DNA from: Rubrivirga litoralis
Lineage (GTDB): Bacteria; Bacteroidota; Rhodothermia; Rhodothermales; Rubricoccaceae
Direction: 5' to 3'
DNA length: 64,000 bases
Assembly: GCF_031846415.1 (NCBI RefSeq)
Contig: NZ_JAVRHT010000011.1
Span: 1 to 64,000, forward strand
Shown: piece by piece, positions 13,686 to 21,376 of the stretch
Layout: every line of letters begins with the position of its first letter
Numbering within the stretch: position 1 is the stretch's first letter
Position numbers and translations under genes: made by a program
Notes under the pieces: model-generated
Database searches by the model: none
The model's input: the letters and a program-made list of their open reading frames with translations, nothing else
Told to the model about the DNA's origin: nothing

Positions 13686-16610
13686 ATGACTGGCAAGCTG
13701 ATCGACCGCCTCGTCGCCGCTGGCGTCTTCCTCTACGCCCTCGTCGTCTACATCGCGACGATGGCCGAGACGACGCCCTTTTGGGACTCGGGCGAGTTTA
13801 TCGCCATCTCGAACGGGCTCCAGGTGAGCCACCCGCCGGGCGCCCCGTTCTACATGCTCGTCGGGCGGCTGTTCGCCATGTTCGCGCCGCTCTTCGGCGG
13901 GCTCAGCCCCGAGCCCGTCGCCTTCGCGGTCAATCTGGTGTCCGTCGTGTGCAGCGCGCTGACGGTGCTCCTCACGCACCTCGTCATCGTGCGGCTCGTG
14001 CGCGTGTGGGCGGGGCACCCCGACACCTGGAGCCCCGTCCAGCGGATCGCGACCAACCTGGGCGGGGTGGTGGGCGCGCTGACGTTCGCGGTCACCGACT
14101 CGTTCTGGTTCAACGCCGTCGAGGCCGAGGTCTACGCCATGTCCATGCTGTTCACGGCGCTCGTCGTGTGGCTGGCCCTCGTGTGGCGCGACGCGACACG
14201 CGCCGAGGAGGCCGCGCTCGTGGCCCGCGGCGAGCACCCGTTCGGGCTCCACGCTGACCGCTACCTCGTGGCGATCGCCTACCTGTTCGGGCTGGCGATC
14301 GGGGTCCACCTCCTGAACGTGCTCACGCTGTTCTTCCTCGCGCTCATCGTCTACTTCCAGAAGGTGGACCGGCCGGAGGCGACGACGGGCGAGCGTGTCA
14401 AGGGGCTCGCGATCACGGCGGCCGTGTCCATCGCGGCCTTCCTCGTCGTCTACCCCGGCGTCGTGCAGACGCTGCCGACGCTGGCGGGCGCGAGCGGGGC
14501 GCCGGCCCTGTTCCTCGTCGCCGTCGTCGCCATCCTCGTCGCCGCCGTCGTGTGGACGCAGCGGCGCGGCCTGCCGGTCGCCAATCTGGCCGCGCTCACG
14601 ATCACGCTCGTGGTCCTCGGGTACTCGTCGTACGGGCTCATCTTCATCCGCTCCGCGGCCGACCCGCCCATCGACGAGAACGACCCCGAGACGACCGAAG
14701 CGATCGTGAGCTACCTCAAGCGCGAGCAGTACGGGTCCACCCCGCTCCTGACGGGCGCGAGCTACGACAACCGGACCGGAGCGATCTCGACGCGCGAGAA
14801 GACGTTCCCGCGCCGGCACTCGTCGGCCCCGCAGCACCTCGGCGTCTACGCCGACTACCCGTCGGACGCGGCCTTTTTCTGGCAGTACCAGGTCGGCCAC
14901 ATGTACTGGCGGTACTTCATGTGGCAGTTCGTCGGCAAGGCGGCCGACACGCAGGACGCCGGGTGGATCTCCGGGCTGGGCGGGCGGGGCGACCCGCCCG
15001 GGCTCACGCCGTCCGAGGCGGCGGGGCGGAACGTGTACTTCGGGCTCCCGCTGCTGCTCGGGCTCCTGGGCCTGGCCTTCCACGTCCAGCGCGACTGGCG
15101 CCGCGCGCTCGCCGTCCTGGCCCTGTTCCTGGTGACGGGGCTCGGGATCATCGTGTACCTCAACCAAACCCCGTTCCAGCCGCGCGAGCGGGACTACTCG
15201 TACGTCGCGTCGTTCTTCGCCTTCTCGCTCTGGATCGGGCTCGGTGCCACCGGTCTGGTGGAACTGACGGCGGAGGCGCTGGAGAAAAAGTCGGCCGGGC
15301 TTCGGAGGGCCGTGTCGCTCGCGCTCGGCGTAGTCCTGTTTCTGGCCGTGCCCGGCTGGATGCTGGCCGAGAACTACGACGACCACGATCGCTCGGGCCG
15401 CCGCATCGCGACCGACTTCGCGCGGAACCTGCTCGAGTCGACGGCCCCCAACGCCATCCTGTTCACGAACGGGGACAACGACACCTTCCCGCTGTGGTAC
15501 CTCCAGGAGGTCGAGGGCGTCCGCCGTGACGTGCGCGTGGTCAACCTGTCGCTGCTCAACACGCCGTGGTACATCCGCCAGCTCCGCGACCAGTGGAGCC
15601 GGACCGCCCCGCCCGTGCCGCTCTCGGTCTCGGACGCCGACATCGACGGGCTCACGCCGCGCGGCGACGACCTGCCGACGGGGGCGCTCGCCCCGCGGCT
15701 GTTCGAGGAGCAGGACGTGGCGCTGCCCGTCGACCCGCGCATCTTCTCGAACGAGACGGTCGCCGGCCGCGTCGACCCTGGCGAGGTGCCGGACCGGATG
15801 ACGTGGCGGCTCCGGGGCTCGCCGCTCGGTGACGGCCGGAGCGTGCTCTACACGTCGGACCTCGCCGTCCTCGACATCCTGCGGTCCGTGGCCGAGGACG
15901 GGTGGGAGCGGCCGGTCTACTTCGCCTCGACCGTGGCGCCGTCGTCGGAGCTGGGGCTCCAGCCGTACTTCCAGAACGAGGGGCTCGCCCGGCGCGTGGT
16001 GCCCATCGAGCGGGGCGGGTCGGACCCCGACGGCTACGTGGCGCCGGACGTGGCGCTCGACCGGCTGGCCCGGTTCCAGTACCGCGGGCTGAACGATCCC
16101 GACGTGTACCTCGACCAGAACGCCCGCAACATGGCCGACGGCTACCGGACGCGCGTGGCGTCGATCGCCGGCGGGCTCGCGCGCGAGGGGCGGGGCGGGG
16201 AGGCCCGTGCGCTTCTGGATCAGGTCATGGAGGAGGTGCCGGCGTCGACGGTCCCGGCGTCGTTCGGGTCGCTCTACACGCTGGCTGAGGCGTACCGCGC
16301 GATCGGCGACACGGAGCGCATGGCGGAGCTCCTGCGCCAGACCGAGGACGCCGTGCTCGGCGACCTCGCTGCGGCGCGGACGCCGCGCGAGCAGGAGCGG
16401 GCGTTCCAGCTCGTCCAGTTTGTCCAGGCGGCGTACCTCCAGGGCGGGGCCTATGACGAGGCGGCGGCATTTACGACCCGGCTCGCGCAGGCCCTCGGCG
16501 ACCCCCGCTTCGAGCGCTCGGCCGATGACCTCCGCCGCGAGGTGGAGGCCGCCCAGCTGACCGCCCCGCCCGCCGACGCCGCCGAGCCCGCCCCGCCCGC
16601 GGGCGGGTAG
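13686..16610 (+). CDS. DUF2723 membrane protein (TMEM260-like glycosyltransferase fold)
   Basis: The protein has 974 residues from the ATG at 13686 (MTGKLIDRLVAAGVFLY). The N-terminal DUF2723 domain has the DSGEF motif after the first helix (TTPFWDSGEFIAIS), which corresponds to the acidic catalytic motif of GT-C O-mannosyltransferases, followed by about ten membrane helices to residue 590. The rest is a soluble periplasmic part with NGDNDTFPLWYLQE, typical of the family, and a C-terminal helical-repeat tail (about 820-960) that looks TPR-like. It probably transfers a lipid-linked sugar to exported proteins; the substrate is unknown. It is transcribed alone. Confidence 0.85.
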   Translation: MTGKLIDRLVAAGVFLYALVVYIATMAETTPFWDSGEFIAISNGLQVSHPPGAPFYMLVGRLFAMFAPLFGGLSPEPVAFAVNLVSVVCSALTVLLTHLVIVRLVRVWAGHPDTWSPVQRIATNLGGVVGALTFAVTDSFWFNAVEAEVYAMSMLFTALVVWLALVWRDATRAEEAALVARGEHPFGLHADRYLVAIAYLFGLAIGVHLLNVLTLFFLALIVYFQKVDRPEATTGERVKGLAITAAVSIAAFLVVYPGVVQTLPTLAGASGAPALFLVAVVAILVAAVVWTQRRGLPVANLAALTITLVVLGYSSYGLIFIRSAADPPIDENDPETTEAIVSYLKREQYGSTPLLTGASYDNRTGAISTREKTFPRRHSSAPQHLGVYADYPSDAAFFWQYQVGHMYWRYFMWQFVGKAADTQDAGWISGLGGRGDPPGLTPSEAAGRNVYFGLPLLLGLLGLAFHVQRDWRRALAVLALFLVTGLGIIVYLNQTPFQPRERDYSYVASFFAFSLWIGLGATGLVELTAEALEKKSAGLRRAVSLALGVVLFLAVPGWMLAENYDDHDRSGRRIATDFARNLLESTAPNAILFTNGDNDTFPLWYLQEVEGVRRDVRVVNLSLLNTPWYIRQLRDQWSRTAPPVPLSVSDADIDGLTPRGDDLPTGALAPRLFEEQDVALPVDPRIFSNETVAGRVDPGEVPDRMTWRLRGSPLGDGRSVLYTSDLAVLDILRSVAEDGWERPVYFASTVAPSSELGLQPYFQNEGLARRVVPIERGGSDPDGYVAPDVALDRLARFQYRGLNDPDVYLDQNARNMADGYRTRVASIAGGLAREGRGGEARALLDQVMEEVPASTVPASFGSLYTLAEAYRAIGDTERMAELLRQTEDAVLGDLAAARTPREQERAFQLVQFVQAAYLQGGAYDEAAAFTTRLAQALGDPRFERSADDLRREVEAAQLTAPPADAAEPAPPAGG

Positions 16611-16667
16611 GGCAGACCCCACGAGCGGATCCTACGGGCAAGGCGGCACCGTGCGGGCGGGGCGGCG

Positions 16668-16675
16668 TAGCTTGC
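16668..16675 (+). promoter_or_regulatory. -7 box TAGCTTGC upstream of the gene at 16711
   Basis: The same element as found before other genes here, ending 35 bases before the ATG. Between them lie CCGCCCCGCC copies that run up to the start codon. Confidence 0.4.
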
Positions 16676-16710
16676 CCAACGCTCGCTCTCTGGGTCCGCC
16701 CCGCCCCGCC

Positions 16711-17166
16711 ATGTCCCGCTCCCTCTCCGACGCTGACCTCGAACGCGCCGCCGCCGTGCTGGGCGTCGACGCCGAGCGCGACGGAACGCTCACGCGGCTG
16801 GCCCTCCGCGACGAGGCCAGCGGGCGGCGTCTGGCCGTCGAGGTGACGCGGACCGGCGACGGCTCCGAGGGCGGGGTGGCGCTCGTCAAGGTGTACGGAA
16901 CCGAGGCGCACCTCGAGCTCCACGACTGCGCCGGCCTCGTGACGTCGGACGAGCTGGGCGAGGTCATCTTTTTCGCGCGCGGCGGCGGCCGCGTCGCCGG
17001 ACTCGTCGTCGAGCGCGAGGCGGCGTGTTCGCTCTACGCCAACGTCTCGGAGCGCCTGCTCTCGGCCGACTTCCTGACGGTCGCCCCCGAGGTCGCGCAG
17101 GCGGCCGTCGTCCTCTCGCTCTCCGAGCCGCTCTTCGAGGGCGACTGGTCGCCGGAGGGCCAGTAG
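16711..17166 (+). CDS. Hypothetical protein, 151 residues
   Basis: I start at the ATG at 16711 (MSRSLSDADLERAA). It has no signal peptide or membrane segment, is acidic and strand-rich, with a single Cys near the middle (HDCAGLV). I recognise no family. It is placed between the DUF2723 gene and ybeY, all rightward, with its own promoter-like box. Confidence 0.6.
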   Translation: MSRSLSDADLERAAAVLGVDAERDGTLTRLALRDEASGRRLAVEVTRTGDGSEGGVALVKVYGTEAHLELHDCAGLVTSDELGEVIFFARGGGRVAGLVVEREAACSLYANVSERLLSADFLTVAPEVAQAAVVLSLSEPLFEGDWSPEGQ

Positions 17167-17313
17167 GTCGGAGGTCCAGTAGGATCGGTGAGTCCGTGAG
17201 CGGCGGCACGCTGCGAGATCAGCCGCTGGGCGGGGCGGACGATTCCATACCAACTCGCCGCCCCGCCCTCATGCCACGCGGGCGGGGCGGGCACCTTGAT
17301 CCACCGATCTACC

Positions 17314-17739
17314 GTGATTGACGTCCACCCCGCCCACGACGTGCGCGTGCTCGACGAGGACGCTGTCCGCCACGTGGCCGAGGCCGTGTGCGAGGGTGAG
17401 GGCGTGCGCGTGGCGAGCCTCGGCGTGATCCTGGGCGACCACCGGCTCGTCCACGACCTCAACCGCGAGTGGCTGGGACATGACTACGAGACGGACGTGG
17501 TCTCGTTCGTGCTCGACGAGGACGCGCTCGGGCGGGGCGAGGTCGACGGCGAGGTCTATGTCGACCTCGACACGGCGGTCGAGCGGGCGCCCGAGTTCGG
17601 GGTGACGTGGGAGCACGAGGCGCTCCGCTACGTGGCGCACGGCGTCCTCCACCTCGCGGGCCACGACGACTCCACCCCGCCCGAGCGGGAGGCGATGCGG
17701 GCGCTGGAGGACCGCTACCTCGCGGCGGCGGGCGTCTGA
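17314..17739 (+). CDS. ybeY: Endoribonuclease YbeY (rRNA maturation)
   Basis: The GTG at 17314 gives 141 residues; a TTG at 17296 is the alternative. The zinc site HGVLHLAGHD is complete (H109, H113, H117). The front part has the usual ELNREWLGHDYETDVVSF-like core (LNREWLGHDYETDVVSF from residue 49). YbeY acts in 16S rRNA 3' end processing and ribosome quality control. The length is normal. It is followed by a 12-bp inverted repeat that may end the transcript. Confidence 0.93.
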   Translation: MIDVHPAHDVRVLDEDAVRHVAEAVCEGEGVRVASLGVILGDHRLVHDLNREWLGHDYETDVVSFVLDEDALGRGEVDGEVYVDLDTAVERAPEFGVTWEHEALRYVAHGVLHLAGHDDSTPPEREAMRALEDRYLAAAGV

Positions 17740-17856
17740 GGGCCGCCCCGCCCTCGACGCGAGGCGCAGGGCGCCGCGTCTGTGAACCCGTCGTCGCACC
17801 CACAGAGGGCGGGGTGGTTGACGACGCCACCCAGCCCGACGAGAGGCGGCAGCAGT

Positions 17857-17900
17857 CCCCCTCCTGGCCACCGCGCAGCGTCGGCGCAGCCAGGAGGGGG
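17857..17900. repeat. 12-bp perfect inverted repeat between ybeY and metF
   Basis: CCCCCTCCTGGC (17857-17868) pairs exactly with GCCAGGAGGGGG (17889-17900) across a 20-nt loop that itself begins and ends CACCGCGC/GGCGCA. It lies between convergent genes and is a likely two-way terminator or folded RNA element. Confidence 0.7.
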
Positions 17901-18040
17901 GAGGGGTGGTTGTGACGCGGGCGGGGCGGCCCGCCATGGCACCGCCCCGCCCGAGGCCGCCCCGCCCGGATGTCGTTGAAGGCAACGGCGCTACAGCGTC
18001 CACCCCGCCCGCAACGCGCGAGGGCGGGGTGGCGCACCTT

Positions 18041-18079
18041 CGCTGCCCGCTGCCCGCTGCCCGCTGCCCGCTGCCCGCT
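18041..18079. repeat. Tandem repeat of 7-mer CGCTGCC, about 5.5 copies
   Basis: Identical 7-base units run right up to the metF stop codon (18080-18082). Copy number could vary by slippage, with the unit outside the reading frame. Confidence 0.9.
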
Positions 18080-19036
18080 CTACGCCAGCTTGCGCAGCGG
18101 CTCCGCCACGCGGACGGCGTGCTCGGCCGTCGACATGATGTAGAAGTGGATGCCCGGGGCGCCGGCCTCCATCAGTTCCTCGGCCTGCCGCCGCGCCCAC
18201 TCGACGCCGACATCGGCGACGCGTTCGTCCGCGGCCTCCTCGACCTCGGCGGCGAGCGCCTCGGGGATCTCCGTGTAGAACGTTCGGGGGAGCGTTTGGA
18301 GGTGGCGCTTCGTGGTCAGGATTTTGATCCCCGGCACGATGGGCACGCTGATCCCCACGTCGCGGCAGCGCTCGACAAAGTCGAGGTAGTGGCCGTTGTC
18401 GAAGAACATCTGCGTGACCACGTAGTCGGCCCCGGCGTCCACCTTCCGCTTGAGGTGGAGGACGTCCCACGTCCGGTTCGGGGCGTCGACGTGTTTCTCG
18501 GGGTAGCCGCCCACGCCGACGCAGAAGTCGGTCGGGGCGGCGTCGAGGAGGTCGGCAAGGTAGCGGCCCGCGTTCATGGCCTGGACTTGGGCCACGAGGT
18601 CGGCGGCGTATTCGTTTCGGCCGCGCCCCGGCCGCTCCAGCTTCATGACGCCCTTGTCGTCGCCGCGCACGGCGAGGACGTTGTGGATGCCGAGGTAGTT
18701 GAGTTCGATGAGCGCGTCCTCGGTCTCCTCCTGCGTGAACCCGCGGCACAGGATGTGGGGCACAGCATCGATCCCGAAGCGGTGCTGGATGGCCGCGCAG
18801 ATCCCGAGCGTCCCCGGCCGCTTCCGCTTAACCCGTCGCCGGACCGTCCCGTCCGCCATCTCCTCATAGTCCGCCTCGGCCGAGTGGCTCGTGACGTCAA
18901 TGAACGGCGGGCCGTACGGCGCGAGCGCCTCGACGATTTCGAGGACGTGGCCGACGGACGTCCCCCGCTTGGGCGGGATGATCTCGTAGGAGAGGAGCGG
19001 GCCGTCTGCCCGCTCGTAGTGCTCGGTGACGCGCAT
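18080..19036 (-). CDS. metF: Methylenetetrahydrofolate reductase (MetF)
   Basis: The protein has 318 residues in an FAD-binding beta/alpha barrel. It reduces 5,10-methylene-THF to 5-methyl-THF for methionine synthesis. Clear family parts are SYEIIPPKRG near the start (catalytic Glu in the E-I-I-P-P strand), DVTSHSA, HILCRGFTQEE, VLAVRGDD, and GVGGYPEKHVDAPN (FAD and folate contacts). YVVTQMFFDNGHYLDFVERC is the late conserved segment. It is slightly longer than the E. coli enzyme and lies downstream of the respiratory block in the opposite orientation to ybeY, with a clean ATG at 19036. Confidence 0.95.
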   Translation of the reverse strand: MRVTEHYERADGPLLSYEIIPPKRGTSVGHVLEIVEALAPYGPPFIDVTSHSAEADYEEMADGTVRRRVKRKRPGTLGICAAIQHRFGIDAVPHILCRGFTQEETEDALIELNYLGIHNVLAVRGDDKGVMKLERPGRGRNEYAADLVAQVQAMNAGRYLADLLDAAPTDFCVGVGGYPEKHVDAPNRTWDVLHLKRKVDAGADYVVTQMFFDNGHYLDFVERCRDVGISVPIVPGIKILTTKRHLQTLPRTFYTEIPEALAAEVEEAADERVADVGVEWARRQAEELMEAGAPGIHFYIMSTAEHAVRVAEPLRKLA

Positions 19037-19096
19037 GGCGGTTGAGTCGGGTCGGGCGGGGCGGCCTACCCGTGGACCTCCCCGCCCTCGGGCGGC

Positions 19097-19405
19097 CTAA
19101 TTCCGGCGAAGCCAGAGGTCGTCGGCGAGCGGGTGGCGGTCAGGGAGGTCGCCGTCGGCGGGCGGGGCGGGCACGGGCTGCCGGGCCTGGTCCTCCAGGA
19201 TGTCCCGGAGGCGGACCGGAACGGACTCTCCCCGTATCCGAGCCCGCTGGCGACGGGCCGCGGCGTCGAACGGGAGCGGGCGCTCGGGGAACAGGATGCG
19301 CAGGACTGTCACGACCGTCCACACCGCCATCAGCAGGACTGTGGGGAGCGCGACCAGGACGAACCCGGTCACGATCGCACCCAGCGGGAGGACGACAGCG
19401 GTCAT
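19097..19405 (-). CDS. Small membrane protein at the end of the oxidase cluster
   Basis: The protein has 102 residues. The first 40 form one long or two short hydrophobic helices (VLPLGAIVTGFVLVALP and LLMAVWTVVTVLRILF), followed by a charged cytosolic tail. I recognise no family. It starts 25 bases after the oxidase subunit IV gene ends, so it probably belongs to the same transcript; a role in oxidase assembly is possible but only by position. Confidence 0.6.
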   Translation of the reverse strand: MTAVVLPLGAIVTGFVLVALPTVLLMAVWTVVTVLRILFPERPLPFDAAARRQRARIRGESVPVRLRDILEDQARQPVPAPPADGDLPDRHPLADDLWLRRN

Positions 19406-19430
19406 GGCGCCAGGAGGCGGGACGGGCCGG

Positions 19431-20057
19431 TTAGTTCGAGGGCGGGGCGGCCTCTGCGTTCGGAGCGTCGTCGCCGACGGGGCTGTCGGGCACGTCGCGG
19501 ACGTCGTCGTACTGGCCTGGGTTGTTGAACAGGATCGGGTCGGGCTCGGTCACGAGCGGGACCGCCTCGCGGGCGTCAATGGCTTCCTGGATGGCGGCGG
19601 CTTCGTTGGCCTCCTCCTCCAAAATGTCCGTCGGGACCGCCGAGAGCTCCTCGAACGAGTCGCGGAAGGCGAAGTCGAGCCAGGTGAACCCGAAGAAGAT
19701 GACGAGGAAGATGAGGCTCGACACGAAGACCAGGATGTTGGCGCTCTTCTCGTGCTTCAGCCCCATAAAGTTGGCCGCCACGAAGTACGCCTTTGTCCCC
19801 GCGATCCCGAGCGCGATCGGGACGCTGAGCCAGCCGAACGGGATCTCCGGGAGCACGAGGTTCCACCCGAAGATGTCCATGAAGCCGCGTTCGAACCCGG
19901 CCAGGACCACCGTCAGCAGCGTGAGGCCGACCAGGATGCCGAACGTCTTCTTGAGCATGCCGGACGAGAACACGTGGTGCCCGCCGTGGCCCGTGTGGTC
20001 CTCGGCGCCCTCAGTCGGGCCGTGGTCGATCTGCTCTTTGGTGGGGTGTGCGGCCAT
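19431..20057 (-). CDS. Cytochrome c oxidase subunit IV
   Basis: The start is at the ATG 20057, giving 208 residues. After a His-rich front (EDHTGHGGHH) there are three membrane helices at about 40-60, 75-95 and 105-128, the pattern of bacterial caa3 subunit IV, in which KAYFVAANFMGLKHEK is characteristic. The last 80 residues are an acidic, Ala/Pro-rich extension not usual for the family. It lies 35 bases after the subunit III gene within the caa3 operon. Confidence 0.85.
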   Translation of the reverse strand: MAAHPTKEQIDHGPTEGAEDHTGHGGHHVFSSGMLKKTFGILVGLTLLTVVLAGFERGFMDIFGWNLVLPEIPFGWLSVPIALGIAGTKAYFVAANFMGLKHEKSANILVFVSSLIFLVIFFGFTWLDFAFRDSFEELSAVPTDILEEEANEAAAIQEAIDAREAVPLVTEPDPILFNNPGQYDDVRDVPDSPVGDDAPNAEAAPPSN

Positions 20058-20092
20058 GTCTGCGGTGTGCCTGGGGCGGGGTGGGGACCCCA

Positions 20093-21304
20093 CTAGATCA
20101 GGTACATGAGGGGGAAGACAAAAATCCAGATGATGTCGACGACGTGCCAGTAGAGGCCCACGTTCTCGACCGGCGTGTACCACACGCTCGAGTATCGGCC
20201 CTTGTAGGAGAACCAGGTGAGGAACCCGATGGCGACGATCCCGATGATGATGTGGAGCGCGTGGATCCCCGTCATCACGTAGTAGATGGCGAAGAAGATG
20301 CCCGCCCGGCGGTTGGAGAAGATGGCGCCTTCGCGGCCGTGGCCCCCAGAGTCGTCGCCGTGCTCGGTCTCGAGACCTCCGGCTGCCATGCTACCTACGT
20401 CCTCGTGGAGCGAGTTGGCGTTGCCCAGAACGGCCTCCGCCGCCGTCGCATCCGCCCCGCCCTCGGCGGCCCCGTCGAGCGTGGCACCGTTGGCGGGAGC
20501 CACCCCGCCCTCGTCTAGGGCCGTGCCCGCGAGCGGCTGTGCGCCCTCGGCCTGCGTTTCGGCCTCGGCCTGCACGCCGCCCTCGGTGCCCGTGTCCGGC
20601 GCCGCCGGCGCGCCGTCGATGCCCGGGTTCTGGTCGGCGCCGGTGAGCGGGGCGTCGTCGGTCGAAACCGGAGCCGTCTCGTCCGGGATCTGGTTGCCCG
20701 CCGCGTCGGCGGCGGCGTCCTCCCGCTGGCTGGGCACGAACAGCGGTGTCGCCGCGACCGAGCCCGTCAGGTCGTTTACGCGGTCGACGCCCTCGTCGAG
20801 CTCGAAGTTGTAACCGGGGAAGATGCCGAGCTCGAACTTGTGCTCGTACTCGAAATACTTGACGACGAGGAAGGCCGACGCCAGCGCCATCGTCGCCAGC
20901 AGGTTGTAGCGGAGCACCTTCTGGTTGTCCATCTGCGCCCCCCGGATGGCCCACGCCATCGTGAGCGACGACAGCAGGAGGACGAGCGTGTTCGCGGCGC
21001 CCAGCGTCGTATCGAGCTGGAGGCTGGCCTCGTCGAACAGTTCGGGGTAGAGGACGCGGAAGATCCCGTAGGCCACAAAGAGCGCCCCGAAGAGCAGGAT
21101 CTCCGTCGCCAGGAACAGCCACATCCCCAGCTTCGACGACTCGAACTGCTGCTCGGCCGAGACGAAGTGGTGCTGGAGGTTCGACGGGTGCATCTGCCCG
21201 TCGTAGCCCTCGAGCATGTGGGCGTGGCCGTCGCCACCGTGCCCGTCGCCGCCCACGGCGTGCGGGTCGTCGACGGTGAGGGCGGGCGGGGTGGGGTTCG
21301 CCAT
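20093..21304 (-). CDS. ctaE: Cytochrome c oxidase subunit III with a large acidic insert
   Basis: The protein has 403 residues, well above the usual 200-270. Helices at about 55-80, 100-120 and 130-150 carry the family segments KLGMWLFLATEILLFGALF and YFEYEHKF; the last two helices are at 335-400 (THIGIHALHIIIG-type HALHIIIGI, then GLYWHVVDIIWIFVFPL). Between them, about residues 180-325 are Ala, Gly, Asp, Glu and Pro with no predicted structure. Heme-copper core contacts are unaffected, so the enzyme should work, with a soluble loop outside the membrane. It is preceded by ctaD. Confidence 0.9.
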   Translation of the reverse strand: MANPTPPALTVDDPHAVGGDGHGGDGHAHMLEGYDGQMHPSNLQHHFVSAEQQFESSKLGMWLFLATEILLFGALFVAYGIFRVLYPELFDEASLQLDTTLGAANTLVLLLSSLTMAWAIRGAQMDNQKVLRYNLLATMALASAFLVVKYFEYEHKFELGIFPGYNFELDEGVDRVNDLTGSVAATPLFVPSQREDAAADAAGNQIPDETAPVSTDDAPLTGADQNPGIDGAPAAPDTGTEGGVQAEAETQAEGAQPLAGTALDEGGVAPANGATLDGAAEGGADATAAEAVLGNANSLHEDVGSMAAGGLETEHGDDSGGHGREGAIFSNRRAGIFFAIYYVMTGIHALHIIIGIVAIGFLTWFSYKGRYSSVWYTPVENVGLYWHVVDIIWIFVFPLMYLI

Positions 21305-21376
21305 GGGTGCGTGCGTCGGTCGAGCGCGTCGGCCGCCCCGCCCTCGCAGGACGGCTCGGGCGGGGCGGGGTGAGAA

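Larger units (their letters stand above)
17740..18079. other. Intergenic region with long hairpin and 11-mer copies
   Basis: There is no gene in 340 bases between the converging ybeY and metF. It holds the inverted repeat at 17857-17900, several copies of GGGCGGGGYGG in both directions, and the 7-mer tandem repeat that runs into the metF stop. Confidence 0.6.

Noticed and set aside
13677..16622. A 981-residue open frame on the minus strand opposite the DUF2723 gene
   Set aside because: It is rich in Arg, Gly, His and Val, has no domain or signal, and is open only because GC-rich codons on the other strand rarely give stops. The same holds for the long plus-strand frames at 26370-27911, 27688-29505, 29225-31081 and 30828-34205.
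18041..18079. Tandem repeats taken as a CRISPR array
   Set aside because: Units are 7 bases and contiguous without spacers, and no cas gene is present. The 11-mer is likewise scattered, without regular spacing.
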